64,000 bases of DNA, taken from positions 5,978,959-6,042,958 of the forward strand of contig NC_080543.1 of assembly GCF_028640845.1 (NCBI RefSeq), in the 5' to 3' direction. Below are positions 18,840-30,025 of the stretch, piece by piece. The stretch is from Ahaetulla prasina. Its lineage: Eukaryota; Chordata; Lepidosauria; Squamata; Colubridae. The translations under genes and the position numbers were made by a program. The notes below the pieces were generated by a model. That model did not search any database, had not been told where the DNA came from, and saw only the letters and a program-made list of their open reading frames with translations. Each line of letters starts with the position of its first letter. Position 1 is the stretch's first letter.

Positions 18840-19710
18840 CCTTTTAACTGCTAGTGGGGGTTTGAACAAACAAGTAGAAGGAGCACCCATGGGATCACCC
18901 CTCTCACCTGTCATTGCCAATCTCTACATGGAACACTTTGAAACCCAAGCTCTAGAAAAATCTGATCACAAACCCAAACTCTGGCTCAGATATGTAGACG
19001 ACACCTTCATAATCTGGCCACACGGGAAAGAAAAACTTGACAACTTCCTCACACACCTCAATAGCCTACACCCCAAAATACAGTTCACCATGGAAACAGA
19101 AGTTAATAACCAACTTCCCTTCCTGGATGTCTTAGTCTACAGAAAACCCAATGGCTCCCTAGGACACACCATCTACCAGAAGAAAACACACACAAACCGC
19201 TATCTGCACGCACTCTCACACCACCACCCAGCACAGATCAACTCCGTAGCCAAGACACTCATCTCCAGAACAAAATGCTTAGCTGATGAACAACACCTAA
19301 AACCCGAACTAGACACTCTCACTAACGTACTAACATCCAATGGATTCCAAAGAAATAAGATTACCAAGCTAATCCAAAAAGAACCCCCCACTAAAATCCA
19401 AGACAGAGAACAAGAAAACGGCACAGCCCTCCTCCCATATATAAAAGGCACCACAGACAGAATCAGCAAGATCCTCCACAAACACAACATCAAGACAGCA
19501 TTCTGCACAAACAGAAAAATATCCACCATCCTAAGAAACCCCAAAGACAAAATTGAGTTAGAAAATCAAGGAGTATATGAAATCCCATGCACCGCCTGCC
19601 CCACCACATACATTGGACAAACCAACAGAAGAATAAGTGCACGATTGAAGAACACAAGAACTCATTCAAAAAGAGGAACCAACTTCTTCCCTGGTCCAAC
19701 ACTTTAAAGT
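18840..19710 (+). pseudogene. Penelope-like reverse transcriptase / GIY-YIG-like remnant
   Basis: The open frame starts inside the reverse transcriptase domain: GAPMGSPLSPVIANLYME, then the catalytic YVDDTF with flanking LRYVDD. A connecting region rich in charged residues follows. Near the end GVYEIPC, then TYIGQTNRR, is a GIY-YIG endonuclease-like start (Penelope class). After that the frame shifts near 19650 and stops at 19707. The fingers part of the reverse transcriptase upstream is missing. It reads as a dead copy; the first Met is not a real start. Confidence 0.85.
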
Positions 19711-20334
19711 CACAGGACATGATATTGACTTTAAAAGACCAGAACTATCGCCAAAACTGAACACTTTAACAACAGAATAATCAGAGAAGCCATTGAGATA
19801 GAAAACGCCCACACAGCATGAACAAACGAGATGACACCTCCGCCTACCAGCCATTTGGAAACCTGCCTTATTGACAAACGAGTCCCTAACACGAGGAATG
19901 ACACCAGACCCACACTCACAAGGTCCACACAGGATGTCACCACCGCACATCCACCCAGAAAGCAGACCCAAACCCACACTGATCATGAAGCACGACCAAG
20001 GACCAGAAGCCAGACCGCAGCTGCAACATTAGCCATTTCAAACCCCTCCAATCCATTCATGCAGCAGACTGACACCCACTATGAAGATGTAGCACCACCA
20101 CAAAGCCAAACAACAGCTATGCAGCTCACCAGCTCAAATCCCCTGCAGCACAGACTAGACTGAGCACAACCAAGCCCCCACCAACACAGGACACACCCCA
20201 GCCAATCAGAGCACAGAAAACCCCATCCAATCAGAGCACAGCCAAGCTCCCACCCAATCAGTTCAAACCCCACTAGCAGTTAAAAGGAAGAAACAGCTGC
20301 GATCACACATTGCTCCCAGAAGCACGGTTGAAGC

Positions 20335-20365
20335 CTGAAGATGACGAATGAGACTTCGAAACGTC
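20335..20365 (+). ncRNA. Degenerate hammerhead-like motif, right arm of PLE
   Basis: The boxes CTGAAGA and GAAACGTC are kept, but three bases are missing from the 3' strand of stem II (TTC instead of TTCGTC), so the stem is cut to three pairs. Probably inactive. Confidence 0.35.
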
Positions 20366-20439
20366 GCCAAGACACTTCCAATTTTACACGGGAGAAAACC
20401 CGAACAACCAAAGACCTATATACAAACACCCGTGAAAAC

Positions 20440-21050
<611 letters not shown>

Positions 21051-21059
21051 ACGGTATAG

Positions 21060-22130
21060 GGCAGTGATGGCTAACTTTTTTTTCCCCTCAGGTGGCGAAA
21101 GCACATCCGTACGTGCCCACATTCATAATCCAATGCCCCCCACACAGGCTCCGGCCCCCTGTGCATGTGTATGCAATCGCCTTCGCACCCCAATTTGGGC
21201 CTAGCAGGCTTCCCTGAAGCCTCCGGAGGCCGGAAACGGCTCATTTCCCGACTTTTGGTAGGCTTGTTTTTTTATCCTCTGGAGCAGGGGTCTCCAACCT
21301 TGGCAACTTTAAGACTTGTGGACTTCAACTCCCAGAATTCCCCAGGTATCATGTATCAGTTGTGCCTCATGCTGGCTGAGGGATTATGGGAGTTGAAGTC
21401 TATGTATCTTGAAGGATGCTAGCTAAGGAATTCTGGGAGTTGAAGTCCACCCATCTTGAAGCATGCTTCGTGGAGAATTCTGGGATTTGAAGTCCACAAG
21501 TCTTAAAGTTGCCAAGGTTGGAGACCTCTGGTCTAATTCACAAATCACACGGGCCCAGAAATCCTATCCTCCCAACACCCCAATTCACAATATCCTAAAC
21601 CAGAGGTGGGGACCAGGGTCCTTTTATGACTTGTGGACTTCGACTCCCAGAATTCCTGAGCCGGCTGGCACAGGAATTCTGGGAGTAGAAGTCCACAAGT
21701 CATGGAGGGGCCATGGTGCCCCCACCTCTGTCCTAAAACCATACGGGGGGTGGGGGGAAACCCTATCCTGAAGCCTCCAGGAGGGTGAAAACGGCTTCCC
21801 CTGGCCCACCGGAGGTCCTCCAGAGGCTGGAAATGGCCCGTTTCCAGATTTCCAGTAGGTCCATTTTTCATCCTCCCAGATCCTCCGCGCGAGCCCTGTA
21901 CTTTCCTGGCATCTAAAATGGGCCGCGTGGAGACTCCTGGGAGGGGTAGGAGGCATGGCCATGTGCGTGCGTTTCCCGCAGGCGCAGCAGAGACCTGAAA
22001 AATCAGCTGGCCAGCGGGAGGTGCAGGCACATGCGCGGTGGAGCTGATCTACGGCGACGGCTCGCGTGCCCGCAGAAATGGCTCCGCGTGCCACCGGTGG
22101 CGCGCATGCCCTAGGTTCGCCGTCACGGGC
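21060..22130. mobile_element. GC-rich TIR element interrupted by the composite duplication
   Basis: It starts CAGTGATGGCTAACTTT and ends GGTTCGCCGTCACGG, near-complementary ends. The interior is GC-rich (CCTCCGGAGGCC-type). The 11993-type block is inserted at 21285-21775. Element edges are approximate. Confidence 0.55.
21285..21775. repeat. Composite two-MITE block, derived copy (intron 7)
   Basis: It is nearly identical to 11993-12480. It begins exactly at the left end of the first MITE (CAGGGGTCTCC) but its left flank CTCTGGAG does not match the GTCTAATT that follows the MITE on the right. So it carries the right-side target duplication of the other locus without its left partner. Confidence 0.85.
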
Positions 22131-22135
22131 GTAGG

Positions 22136-22210
22136 GTGTCCTGCCAGAGCAGTGGGTTGGACTAGAAGGCCTCCAATTTCCCTTCCAACTCTGCTATTCT
22201 GTCTTTTAAA
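22136..22210 (+). mobile_element. CR1 LINE 3' terminal fragment
   Basis: GGTTGGACTAGAAGGCCTCC then CCCTTCCAACTCTGCTATTC. Sequence at 22211-22720 shows no recognised feature. Confidence 0.7.
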
Positions 22211-22719
22211 ACTACGGCTGGCTTTTTCTTTTATACCAAGCTACATATGCCTTACGATGATGGGTGAACTCAACCCCTGTGGTTTGCAAATTCTGGGCTT
22301 AGTACAACATCTGAGCTGGTGGACAGTGGGCGATTCAACAACGGTGACCTCACCCGGAGACAAACCCATCCTTTCTCCTCCCAGACAATGAATGATAATC
22401 TGAATTAGGGCATGACAAATTGTCTGCAACCTAACAGACAGCTCCATTCAACTGTTAATGGCTGGACTGCCTGCCCACTCAGCCCCAGGGGAGTGAGGCT
22501 CCCTGTATTAGAAGGGTCAGGGGCTGGTTTAGCATTAGGGGGAAGAGAGGGGCCGTGCTTTGACCCGAATGTGCTTTGGAGAATCTGGCAGACCCAGGCC
22601 CTGTATTCTTAAACAGCTGTGCGTATTCCCAGAATTGTGCTATTGCTCTTCACTGCTATCATACCATTTAAGGAGTTGCAGAATTAGGCCACCTGTAAAC
22701 CTCGTACTACCTGTACAAA

Positions 22720-23450
22720 GCATCTTAGAATAACAGAGTTGGAAGGGACCTTGGAGGTCTTCTAGTCCAACCCCCTGCTTAGGCAGGAAACCCTACAGCA
22801 CTTCAGACAAATGATTATCCAACATCTTAAAAACTTCCAGCGCTGGAGCATTTGCAACTTCTGGAGGCAAGTTGTTCTACTGATTAATTGTTTTCACTGT
22901 CAGGAAATTTCTCCTTAGTTCTAAGTTGCTTCTCTCCTTGATTAGTTTCCACCCATTGCTTCTTGTCCTGCCCTCAGGTGCTTTGGAGAATAGTTTGACT
23001 CCCTCTTCTTTGCGGCAACCCCTGAAATATTGGAACGCTGCTATCATGTCTCCCCTAGTCCTTTTTTTCATTAAACTAGGCATACCGAGTTCCTGCAACT
23101 GTTCTTCATATGTTTTAGCCTCCAGTCCCCTAAACATCTTTGTGGCTCTTCTCTGCACTCTTTCTAGAGTCTCAACATCCTTTTTACATCGTGGCGACCA
23201 AAACTGAATGCAATATTCCAAGTGTGGCCTTACCAAGGCATTGTAAAGTGGTATTAACACTTTACGTGATCTTGATTCTATCCCTCTGTTGATGCAGCTC
23301 AGAACTGTGTTGGCTTTTTTGGCAGCTGCTGCACACAGCTGGCTCCTTAAACGGTTGTCCACCAGGACTCCAAGATCCCTCTCACAATTACTACTACTGA
23401 GCAAGGTACCACATATACGGTACCTGTGCTTCTTGTACAAAGCATATATA
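22720..23450 (-). pseudogene. CR1 LINE pol C-terminus and 3' UTR
   Basis: On the minus strand about 187 codons are open: CERDLGVLVDN, AAKKANTVLSCINRGI, LYNALVRPHLEYCIQFW, LERVQRRATKM and KRTRGDMIAAFQYFRGC. This is the conserved C-terminal region of CR1/chicken-repeat-1-type pol proteins. It ends in the CR1 3' UTR near 22720. It is one of the longer, better-kept CR1 remnants in the window, but 5'-truncated. Confidence 0.9.
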
Positions 23451-23564
23451 TTTTTAAAAAAACGTATTTCCTAAGTGTTTAGGAAGTTTTTTCTCAGCCT
23501 TGGTGGCTTTAAGATGGGTGGACTTCAACTCCTAGAATTCCCCAGCCAACAAGCAGGTTGCTAA

Positions 23565-23700
23565 CTTAACAACTTCAGGGATTCACTTAACGACGGTGGC
23601 AGTAAAGTTTGTAAAATGGGGCAAAACTCACTTAACAACTCTCTCGCTCAGCAAATTTTGGGCACAATTGTGGTCCTACATCAAGGACTACTCTGTATAT
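23565..23700. mobile_element. TA-type TIR MITE, right half
   Basis: TTCACTTAACGACGGTGGC, then the end CTACATCAAGGACTACTCTGTA. A palindromic-MITE arm lies just before it (23500-23555). Confidence 0.55.
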
Positions 23701-23819
23701 ATAAGTCAAGCTGGGGAACATAGCTAATGCTCTTTCATCCTCCTGTTCTCGGCACAGCAACAACCCTTTAAGGTGGCTTGGGCTGAGTGAGAGAGTGACA
23801 GGTCCAAAACCACTCAGTT

Positions 23820-24225
23820 TGTTTTTCAAGCTTAAGGCGGGACTAGAACTCACGGTCTTCTGGCGATTGGCCCAAAGTCACCCAACCGGTTTTCATGCCT
23901 AAGGCGGGACTAGAACTCACAGTCTCCTGGTATTTGGATCAAAGTTACCCAGCGGGCTTTGATGGCTAAGGTGGCACTAGAACTCACACTGGCACCTTAG
24001 GCATGACATTCTTTCATTCTTCTGATTTTCCCCACAATAACATTGGCACAATAACATTGGGTTAAGATTGGGCTAAGAGAGAAGTACTGGCTCAAAGTCA
24101 CCCAGCCACTTTCATGCCTAAGGCAGAACTAGAACTCACCGTCTCCTGGTGATTGGCCCAACGTCACCCACAGGCTTTCATGCTAAGGCAGGACTAGAAC
24201 TCACTGTGTCCTGGGTTCCAGAAAT
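23820..24225 (-). repeat. Tandemly amplified tRNA-SINE interior (intron 7)
   Basis: About six diverged units with GGCGGGACTAGAACTCAC and CACCCAGC..CTTTCATGCC. It is the same repeat class as 14527-15575 and 34955-35640. Confidence 0.75.
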
Positions 24226-24279
24226 CATGATTAAACCAAATTGGCTCTTTAAAAAAAAACAATGCAGTGTTATACTCAC

Positions 24280-24370
24280 CCGGGTCTAGACCATGATTTT
24301 GTGACTGGCGATTTAAAGGGCAGTTCATCAATGACTGAATTGCCCCTGAGGTCAAGCGGGGTCGGTTTGG
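24280..24370 (-). CDS. GAB2: GAB2 exon 7
   Basis: This 91-nt exon reads AKPTPLDLRG, NSVIDELPFKSPVTKSWSRP. The GRB2-site tail and the DELPFK block are conserved in GAB2, and this region overlaps the segment implicated in MET/GRB2 interactions in the GAB family. The acceptor is CTCCTCCAG and the donor GTGAGT. The exon starts with two bases completing Ala and ends with two bases completed by exon 8. The tetranucleotide array of intron 6 starts only about 70 nt upstream of the acceptor. Confidence 0.94.
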
Positions 24371-24439
24371 CTGGAGGAGAAAGAATCACAGTTAGGTTGG
24401 AGAGCTGCTTAAGGCTCCATTGAGCTGAAATTATTAAAA

Positions 24440-25503
24440 GTATCATACCATCCCTCCAGCCCTCCTTCCTTCAACCATCCATCCATCTATTCTCCATCCA
24501 TTAGTCCTTCTTTTCATTATCCATCCATCCATTCATCCACCCACCCATCTATTTCTTCCAGAATCCATCCATCCACTCATCAATCCATCACTCCATCCAT
24601 CCGTCCTTCCTTCAATCATCCATCCATCTTTTCCACCATCCATCCATCTACTCATCATCCACCCACCCACCCACCACCCACCCACCCACCCATCCATCCA
24701 TCCATCCATCCATCCAACCAACTTTTCCAGCATCCATCCATCCATCCATCCATCCATCCATCCATCCATCCATCCATCCAACCATTCACTCATCCTTCTT
24801 TTCATCAATCCATTCATCGATCCATCCTTCTTTTCATCATCCATCCATCCATCCGTCCATCCATCCATCTATCCACATCAACCCTCTCATTCACCCTTCC
24901 CTCCAGCCTTCCTTCCTTCAATCATCCATCTCTTCCACCATCCATCCATCCACTTATCATCCATCTACCCACCCACTTATCCATCCATCCATCTTTTCCA
25001 GCATCCATCCATCCATGCACTCACCCACCCATCCACTCATCCTTCTTTTCATCATTCATTGATCCATCCTTCTTTTCATCACCCATCCATCCATCCACAT
25101 TAACCCAGTCATCCACCCATCCCTCCAGCCATCCTTCCTTCAATCATCCATCTCTTCCACCATCCATTCACTCATCATCCACCCACTCACCCACCCATCC
25201 TTTTCATCCATCCATCCATCCATCCATCCATCCATCCATCCATCCATCCATCCATCCATCCATCTTTTCAAGCATCCAGCCAGCCAGCCAGCCAGCCACC
25301 AGCCACCCACCTACCCATCCTTTTCATCCATCCATCCATCCATCCATCCATCCATCCAGCCAGCCAACCACCCACCCTTCTTTTCATCCATCCATCCATA
25401 GATCCATCCATCCATCCATCCATCCATCCATCCATCCATCCATCCATCCATCCATCCATCCATCCATCCATCCATCCATCCATCCATCCATCTTTTTGAT
25501 CAT

Positions 25504-25550
<47 letters not shown>

Positions 25551-25630
25551 CCCATCCTTTTCATCCATCCATCCATCCATCCATCTATCCATCCACCCAT
25601 CCTTCTTTCCATCCATCCATCCATCCACCC
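24440..25630. repeat. (CATC)n tetranucleotide array filling intron 6
   Basis: Nearly all of the 1270-nt intron between exons 6 and 7 is CATC/CAGC/CACC-type tetranucleotides, with irregular higher-order blocks (TTTTCATCATCCATC, TCTTCCACCATCC). It stops about 10 nt from the exon 6 donor. Long open frames of Met-Asp-Gly-Trp type are by-products. Confidence 0.95.
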
Positions 25631-25640
25631 AAGTCTTCAC

Positions 25641-25926
25641 CTTTTCGATCTGGCTTAAGGTTGCGGTTGATGGGTGGGGGCTGGATTTCACTCATCCGCC
25701 TCAAGGGCTGAGAGCTGCTGCCGCTGCCTTTCTGAGCTGGGAAGGTGGAGGAAGAATGGGCCATCATGTCCAGGTGGTGAGGCCCAGGGCTCATGGGGAT
25801 GTAGAGGTTCTGGGAGCTGTCATCGGAGCGCTCCATCCTCTGCAGGAGGGAAGAACCTGGGTTCATGGGGACGTAGTTGTCTTCGGAGTCCGCGCTATGG
25901 GAACGAGCCACAACGGTTTTGTTCTG
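25641..25926 (-). CDS. GAB2: GAB2 exon 6 (two p85-binding YxxM motifs and an atypical GRB2 site)
   Basis: This 286-nt exon encodes NYVPM and YIPM, both YxxM motifs for PI3-kinase p85 SH2 domains, and later [13 protein letters not shown], the atypical GRB2 C-terminal SH3 site with the RxxK core. It begins in phase 0 and ends one base into the next codon, which exon 7 completes as Ala. The acceptor is a tandem CAGCAG (NAGNAG): using the first AG starts at 25926, and using the second starts at 25923 and drops one Gln. The donor is GTGAAG, with the CATC/GATG array starting about 10 nt into the intron. Confidence 0.94.
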
Positions 25927-26054
25927 CTGGGACAGAAAACGAAAGCTGAGTCAGAATAGGGAAGGTAGGAAAACATTCCATTCCTAGCTCGGTAAGGCAG
26001 CCTGAATTTCAGCTTTGCTTGTTTAAGACAAGTTTCTAGTCCTTAAGACTCTAG

Positions 26055-26400
26055 ACCAGGAGTGTCAAACTCAATTTCATTGAGGGACGCATCAGGGTTG
26101 TGTTTGACCTCAGGGGAGGGGCAGGGGGGGCAGCTTGACGTCACTCTTGTTGGGGGCATCTGTGGCCCGAGGGCTCTGCCAGCGAAAACGGGATCCCGAG
26201 TTCCTTTTTCGGTTGTGACGGCCTCCTGCAACCCTCCGCCAGTGAAAATGGAGCTCGTGAGGGCTGCCTGTGGCCTTCTGAGCTCCGTTTTCACTCACAG
26301 AGGCACCACAGGCTGGTCCTTCGCTGTTTCCAGGGCGGCCCCGCGGATCGGATCCATTCCCCTGCCCCCCGGGCCTTGAGTTTGACACCCCTGCTCTAGA
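26055..26400. mobile_element. hAT-like TIR element in intron 5
   Basis: The ends AGGAGTGTCAAACTCAATTTC and TTGAGTTTGACACCCCTG are near inverse complements. The interior is GC-rich. A second copy is at 58203-58835. Confidence 0.65.
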
Positions 26401-26597
26401 CAATAGTACTGGGGAAAACCACGGTTGCTCTCTGTAAGGGCAAAGAGAGGAAAAAGAGAATTCCACAAGGTCGTTAACATAAATCCGCCAATATTTCTTT
26501 CTTTATTTACTTGCTTTAATTGTAGGTGACTTTCACGTTTAGTCAGCTGTTATCAGCTGGCAGCTCCCTCTGCGGAATGGGACAACTCCCTACGGCC

Positions 26598-26685
26598 AAC
26601 TCACAACAGCGCAACTCACAACAGCACAACTCACAACAGCGTAACTCACAACAGTGCAACTCACAACAGCACAACTCACCGTGGG
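26598..26685. repeat. 15-bp minisatellite
   Basis: Units of CAACTCACAACAGCG-type, about six copies. Confidence 0.85.
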
Positions 26686-26951
26686 ACAATTCAACAAACG
26701 CAAAAGTTAAATTCCTCTCAACAGAACTGTGACCAATAATCATAAATTAAAGAACCCAGAAATACTAGAATTGCAAAATTTTTTGAGGAAAACACGGTCC
26801 CCGATAATAAAAGGAAATGGAGAAAGGGGTTAATACAGCAAAATGTATACGGAAATTTACAGTCATCCATGTCATGGTTGTCCCAAAAGTGCTTTTTATA
26901 TATATACATACATACATATATACATACATACATATATATATATATATATTT

Positions 26952-27373
26952 GTTTTCTGAGGTTTTCACGGGTATTTGTATGTAGGTTTTTGGTTATTCG
27001 GGTTTTCTCCCGCGTAAAATTGGAAGTGTCTTGGCGTCGTTTCGACGAAGACTCATTCGTCATCTTCAGGCTTCAGCTTCGTGCTTCTGGGAGCAATGTG
27101 TGATTGCAGCTGTTTCTTCCTTTTTAACTGCTAGTGGGGGTTTGAACTGATTGGGTGGGAACTTGGCTGTGCTCTGATTGGATGGGTTTTTTTTTGTGCT
27201 CTGAGGAAGAAACAGCTGCAATCACACATTGCTCCCAGAAGCACGAAGCTGAAGCCTGAAGATGACGAATGAGACTTCGTCGAAACGTCGCCAAGACACT
27301 TCCAATTTTACGCGGGAGAAAACCCGAATAACCAAAGACCTACATACAAACACCCGCGAAAACCTCAGAAAAC
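26952..27373. mobile_element. Non-autonomous Penelope-like element
   Basis: It runs from GTTTTCTGAGGTTTTCAC to CGAAAACCTCAGAAAAC with inverted arms of about 185 bp around a short unique centre (27147-27190). The arms carry the same motifs as the long PLE; no coding region remains. It is flanked by TA/TACA repeats on the left and (TA)n on the right. Confidence 0.85.
27256..27289 (+). ncRNA. Hammerhead-like motif, right arm of non-autonomous PLE
   Basis: Conserved boxes, stem II and the GUC triplet are all intact and identical to 18575-18608. The left-arm counterpart on the minus strand at 27036-27069 has GAC in place of GTC at the cleavage triplet. Confidence 0.45.
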
Positions 27374-27394
27374 AAATATATATATATATATATT

Positions 27395-27500
27395 TAAAAA
27401 GGCAGCTGGACTTTTTTTTGGTTTTCTTTGAATACATTTTGCTTCTCATCCGAGAAGCTTCTTCAGTTCCTTCCTTGTCCCAAAGGTGCTTTTTCAAATG
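27395..27500 (-). mobile_element. Fragment of a second hammerhead-bearing repeat family
   Basis: The minus strand reads GAACTGAAGAAGCTTCTC, loop GGAT, GAGAAGC, then AAAATGT where GAAACGT would be expected. It is a decayed relative of the same architecture with a different stem. The 26865 and 28985 blocks are adjacent parts of the same family. Confidence 0.4.
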
Positions 27501-27534
27501 ATGCCTGGAGTTTCTTGGGGTTTTTTTCCCTTGA

Positions 27535-27660
27535 AGACCCTCCTCCTCCTTTCCTCCTCCTCCTTTCTTCTTCTTTCTCCTTCTTTTCTTTCTTCCCCTG
27601 CCCTCTCTCCTTCTTCTTCCTCCTCCTCCTCCTTCTTTCCTCCACCTCCTCGCGTCTTCT
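27535..27660. repeat. Polypyrimidine tract (CTCCTT-rich)
   Basis: Almost purely C and T for about 125 bp. Confidence 0.9.
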
Positions 27661-27974
27661 TCAGGGGGTGGGATTCAGCCGGTTTGGGAAAACCGGATGC
27701 TAATTTTACATCTGGTTTGCCGAACCAGATGTAAAGGAATGATGCAAGGAATGGCTGGCTCTGCCTGCCCCGCCCCTCCCAGGAGCCTCCACGCGGCCCG
27801 TTTTGGATGTGAGCTAAGTGCAGAGTTCGTGCAGAGGCTCCTGGAGGGTGAAAAATGGGTGTCCCAGAAGTTTGTTTATTTATTTATTTATTTATTTTGT
27901 CACACAGTATATATAAGCATAAGCATGAAATGACTGTACAATAAGTGAGCATATATATAACAATAAAAACAACA

Positions 27975-28205
27975 ACAGAGTTGGAAGGGACCTTGGAGGC
28001 CTTCTAGTCCAACCCCCTGCCCAGGCAGGAAACCCTACACCATTTCAGTCAGATGGTTATCCAACATTTTCTTAAAAATTTCCAGTGTTGGAGCATTCAC
28101 AACTTCTGCAGGCAAGTTGTTCCACTGATTAATTGTTTTGACTGTCAGGAAATTTCTCCTTAGTTCTAAATTGCTTTTTTCCTTGATCAGTTTCCACCCA
28201 TTGCT
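27975..28205 (-). mobile_element. CR1 LINE 3' fragment (minus)
   Basis: Plus strand: GAGTTGGAAGGGACCTTGGA, CTTCTAGTCCAACCCCCTGC, down to GTTTCCACCCATTGCT. Confidence 0.85.
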
Positions 28206-28580
28206 ATAAGTATGAGTATGTAATAACTATATTAATTGGATATAACGAAAGGAAACAATAGGACAGGAACGGTAGGCACGCTGGTGCTCTTATGCACGCC
28301 CCTTGCAGACCTCTTAGGAATGGGGTGAGGTCAATAGTAGACAGTTTTTGGTTAAAGCTTTGGGGATTTTGGGAAGAGACCACAGAGTCAGGTAGTGCAT
28401 TCCAGGCATTAAGAACTCTGTTACTGAAGTCATATTTTCTGCAATCAAGATTGGAGCGGTTAACATTAAGCTTAAATCTATTGCGTGCTCGTGTATTGTT
28501 GCGATTGAAGCTGAAGTAGTCTTCGACAGGAAGGACGTTGTAATAGATGATTCTATGTTCTATGATTCTATGTTCCGGAA
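28206..28580 (-). pseudogene. LINE pol C-terminal fragment (second LINE family)
   Basis: The minus strand is open with DYFSFNRNNTRARNRFKLN, then RKYDFSNRVLNAWNALPD and a LTPFLRG end. The RVLNAWNALP pattern is typical of the C-terminus of LINE pol proteins. The same family is at 52118-52800. Confidence 0.7.
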
Positions 28581-28794
28581 GTGGACGTACTTCCAGCCTC
28601 CCGAGGACCTCCTGAGCCTGGGGGAGGCCGTTTTTGCCATCCTGGAGGTTCAAGGAAAGCCTCCAGGGCCCGGGGAGGGCAAAAACGCTCCCCACATGGT
28701 GCAGGAGGCCAAATAGACCACGCCCCCATGGCCACGCCCACCCAGCAACTGGGCAGAGAACCGGTTGCTAAATTTTTCAATCCCACCCCTGGTT

Positions 28795-28945
28795 TTCTTC
28801 CTTCTCCTTCTTCCTTCCCCTGGTCCCTCTCCTTCTTTTTCGTTCCTCTTCCTCTTCCTCGTTCTCCTCCCCCTCCTCCTCCTCCTCCTCCTCCTCCTCC
28901 TCCTCCTCCTCCTCCTCCTCTTCCTCCTCCTCCTCTCTGTTTTCA
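28795..28945. repeat. (CCT)n polypyrimidine tract
   Basis: CTT/CCT-rich, with a pure (CTC)n core at 28866-28920. Confidence 0.95.
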
Positions 28946-29086
28946 AGAAAAAAACAACCACCAAGAAAGTCCGGTTGCCTTTTGAAGGAGCATCTTTGGG
29001 ACAGCCATGACCTGGATGACTGAGAATCTCTCACAGACGTCTAACAAGCAGCTTGAGACGTTTCTCGAAAGGCCCGCGAAGCTCAC

Positions 29087-29184
29087 CAGATACGAACTGG
29101 CTCCAAAGAGATTCGCAGACTCGGCCGACGGCCCCGTGCCACTGACGCTGGGCTGAGGATATTCATAGGTTTCGCAGGAAGAGG
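29087..29184 (-). CDS. GAB2: GAB2 exon 5
   Basis: This is a 98-nt exon reading ASSCETYEYPQ and then a less conserved serine- and alanine-rich stretch ending SSYL. The first codon is completed by the last base of exon 4. The acceptor is TTCCAG and the donor GTGAGC. It ends in phase 0. The ASSCETYEYPQ block is highly conserved in GAB2, whereas the rest differs from the mammalian sequence as I recall it. A 42-bp minisatellite and a polypyrimidine-rich tract lie on either side in the flanking introns. Confidence 0.93.
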
Positions 29185-29393
29185 CTGGAACCAAAAGCAT
29201 GGACAGGAACATGAGAGCAAGTCAACTGAGATGTTCCTCTAAATGCAGCATTAAGAGATCAGCAAAAGTTAGTTTCACCAGCATTTCTCAACCTCAGCAA
29301 GGCGTAGGGCCTGCTCTGCTTGGGTGGGGGGCAGTGATGGAATTCAATTTTTTTTTACTACTGGTTCTGTGGGCGTGGCTTGGTGGCCGTGGC

Positions 29394-30025
29394 AGGGGAA
29401 GGATACTGCAAAATCTCCATTCCCTCTCAACTCCTGGGGGAAGGATATTGCAAAATCCCCATTCCTACCCCACTCCAGGAGAAGGATCCTGTAAAATTCC
29501 GGATTCCCACCCCACTCCTGGGGGATGGATATTGCAAAAACCCCATTCCTTCCCTACTCCTGGGGGAAGGATCCTGCAAAATCCCCATTCCCTCCCCACT
29601 CCTGGGGGAAGGATATTGCAAAATCCCCATTCCCTCCCCACTCCTGGGGGAAGCATATTGCAAAATCCCCATTCCCTCCCCACTCCTGGGGGAAGGATAT
29701 TGCAAAATCCCCATTCCTACCCCACTCCAGGGGAAGGATACTGCAAAATCCCCATTCCCAACCCACTTCAGGGGAAGGATACTGTAAAATCCCCATTCCC
29801 TCCCCACTCCTGGGGGAAGGATATTGCAAAATCCCCATTCCTACCCCACTCCAAGAGAAGGATCCTGTAAAATTCCAGATTCCCACCCCACTTTGGGGGA
29901 TGGATATTGCAAAAACCCCATTCCCTCCCTACTCCTGGGGGAAGGATCCTGCAAAATCCCCATTCCCTTCCCACTCCTGGGGGAAGGATATTGCAAAATC
30001 CCCATTCCCACCCTACTCTGGGACC
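29394..30025. repeat. 42-bp minisatellite (about 15 units)
   Basis: The unit is GGATATTGCAAAATCCCCAT then TCCCTCCCCACTCCTGGGGGAA. It sits within a GC-rich MITE-like element (about 29332-30110), 210 bp from the exon 5 acceptor. The unit length is divisible by three, so several frames appear open by chance. Confidence 0.95.

Larger units (their letters stand above)
27664..28791. mobile_element. TIR element split by LINE insertions
   Basis: The left end GGGTGGGATTCAGCCGGTTT and right end TTTTTCAATCCCACCCCT are near-inverse. CR1 and another LINE fragment lie between (27955-28580). Confidence 0.5.

Noticed and set aside
18802..19707. A 301-codon open frame that could be taken as an intact gene
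   Set aside because: It lacks the first part of the reverse transcriptase and shifts frame inside the endonuclease-like region, within inverted element arms.
24533..25691. Frames of Met-Asp-Gly-Trp repeats
   Set aside because: Translation of the CATC/GATG tetranucleotide array within a GAB2 intron.
26110..26466. Overlapping frames of about 90-118 codons on both strands
   Set aside because: GC-rich hAT-like element without splice sites or recognisable domain.
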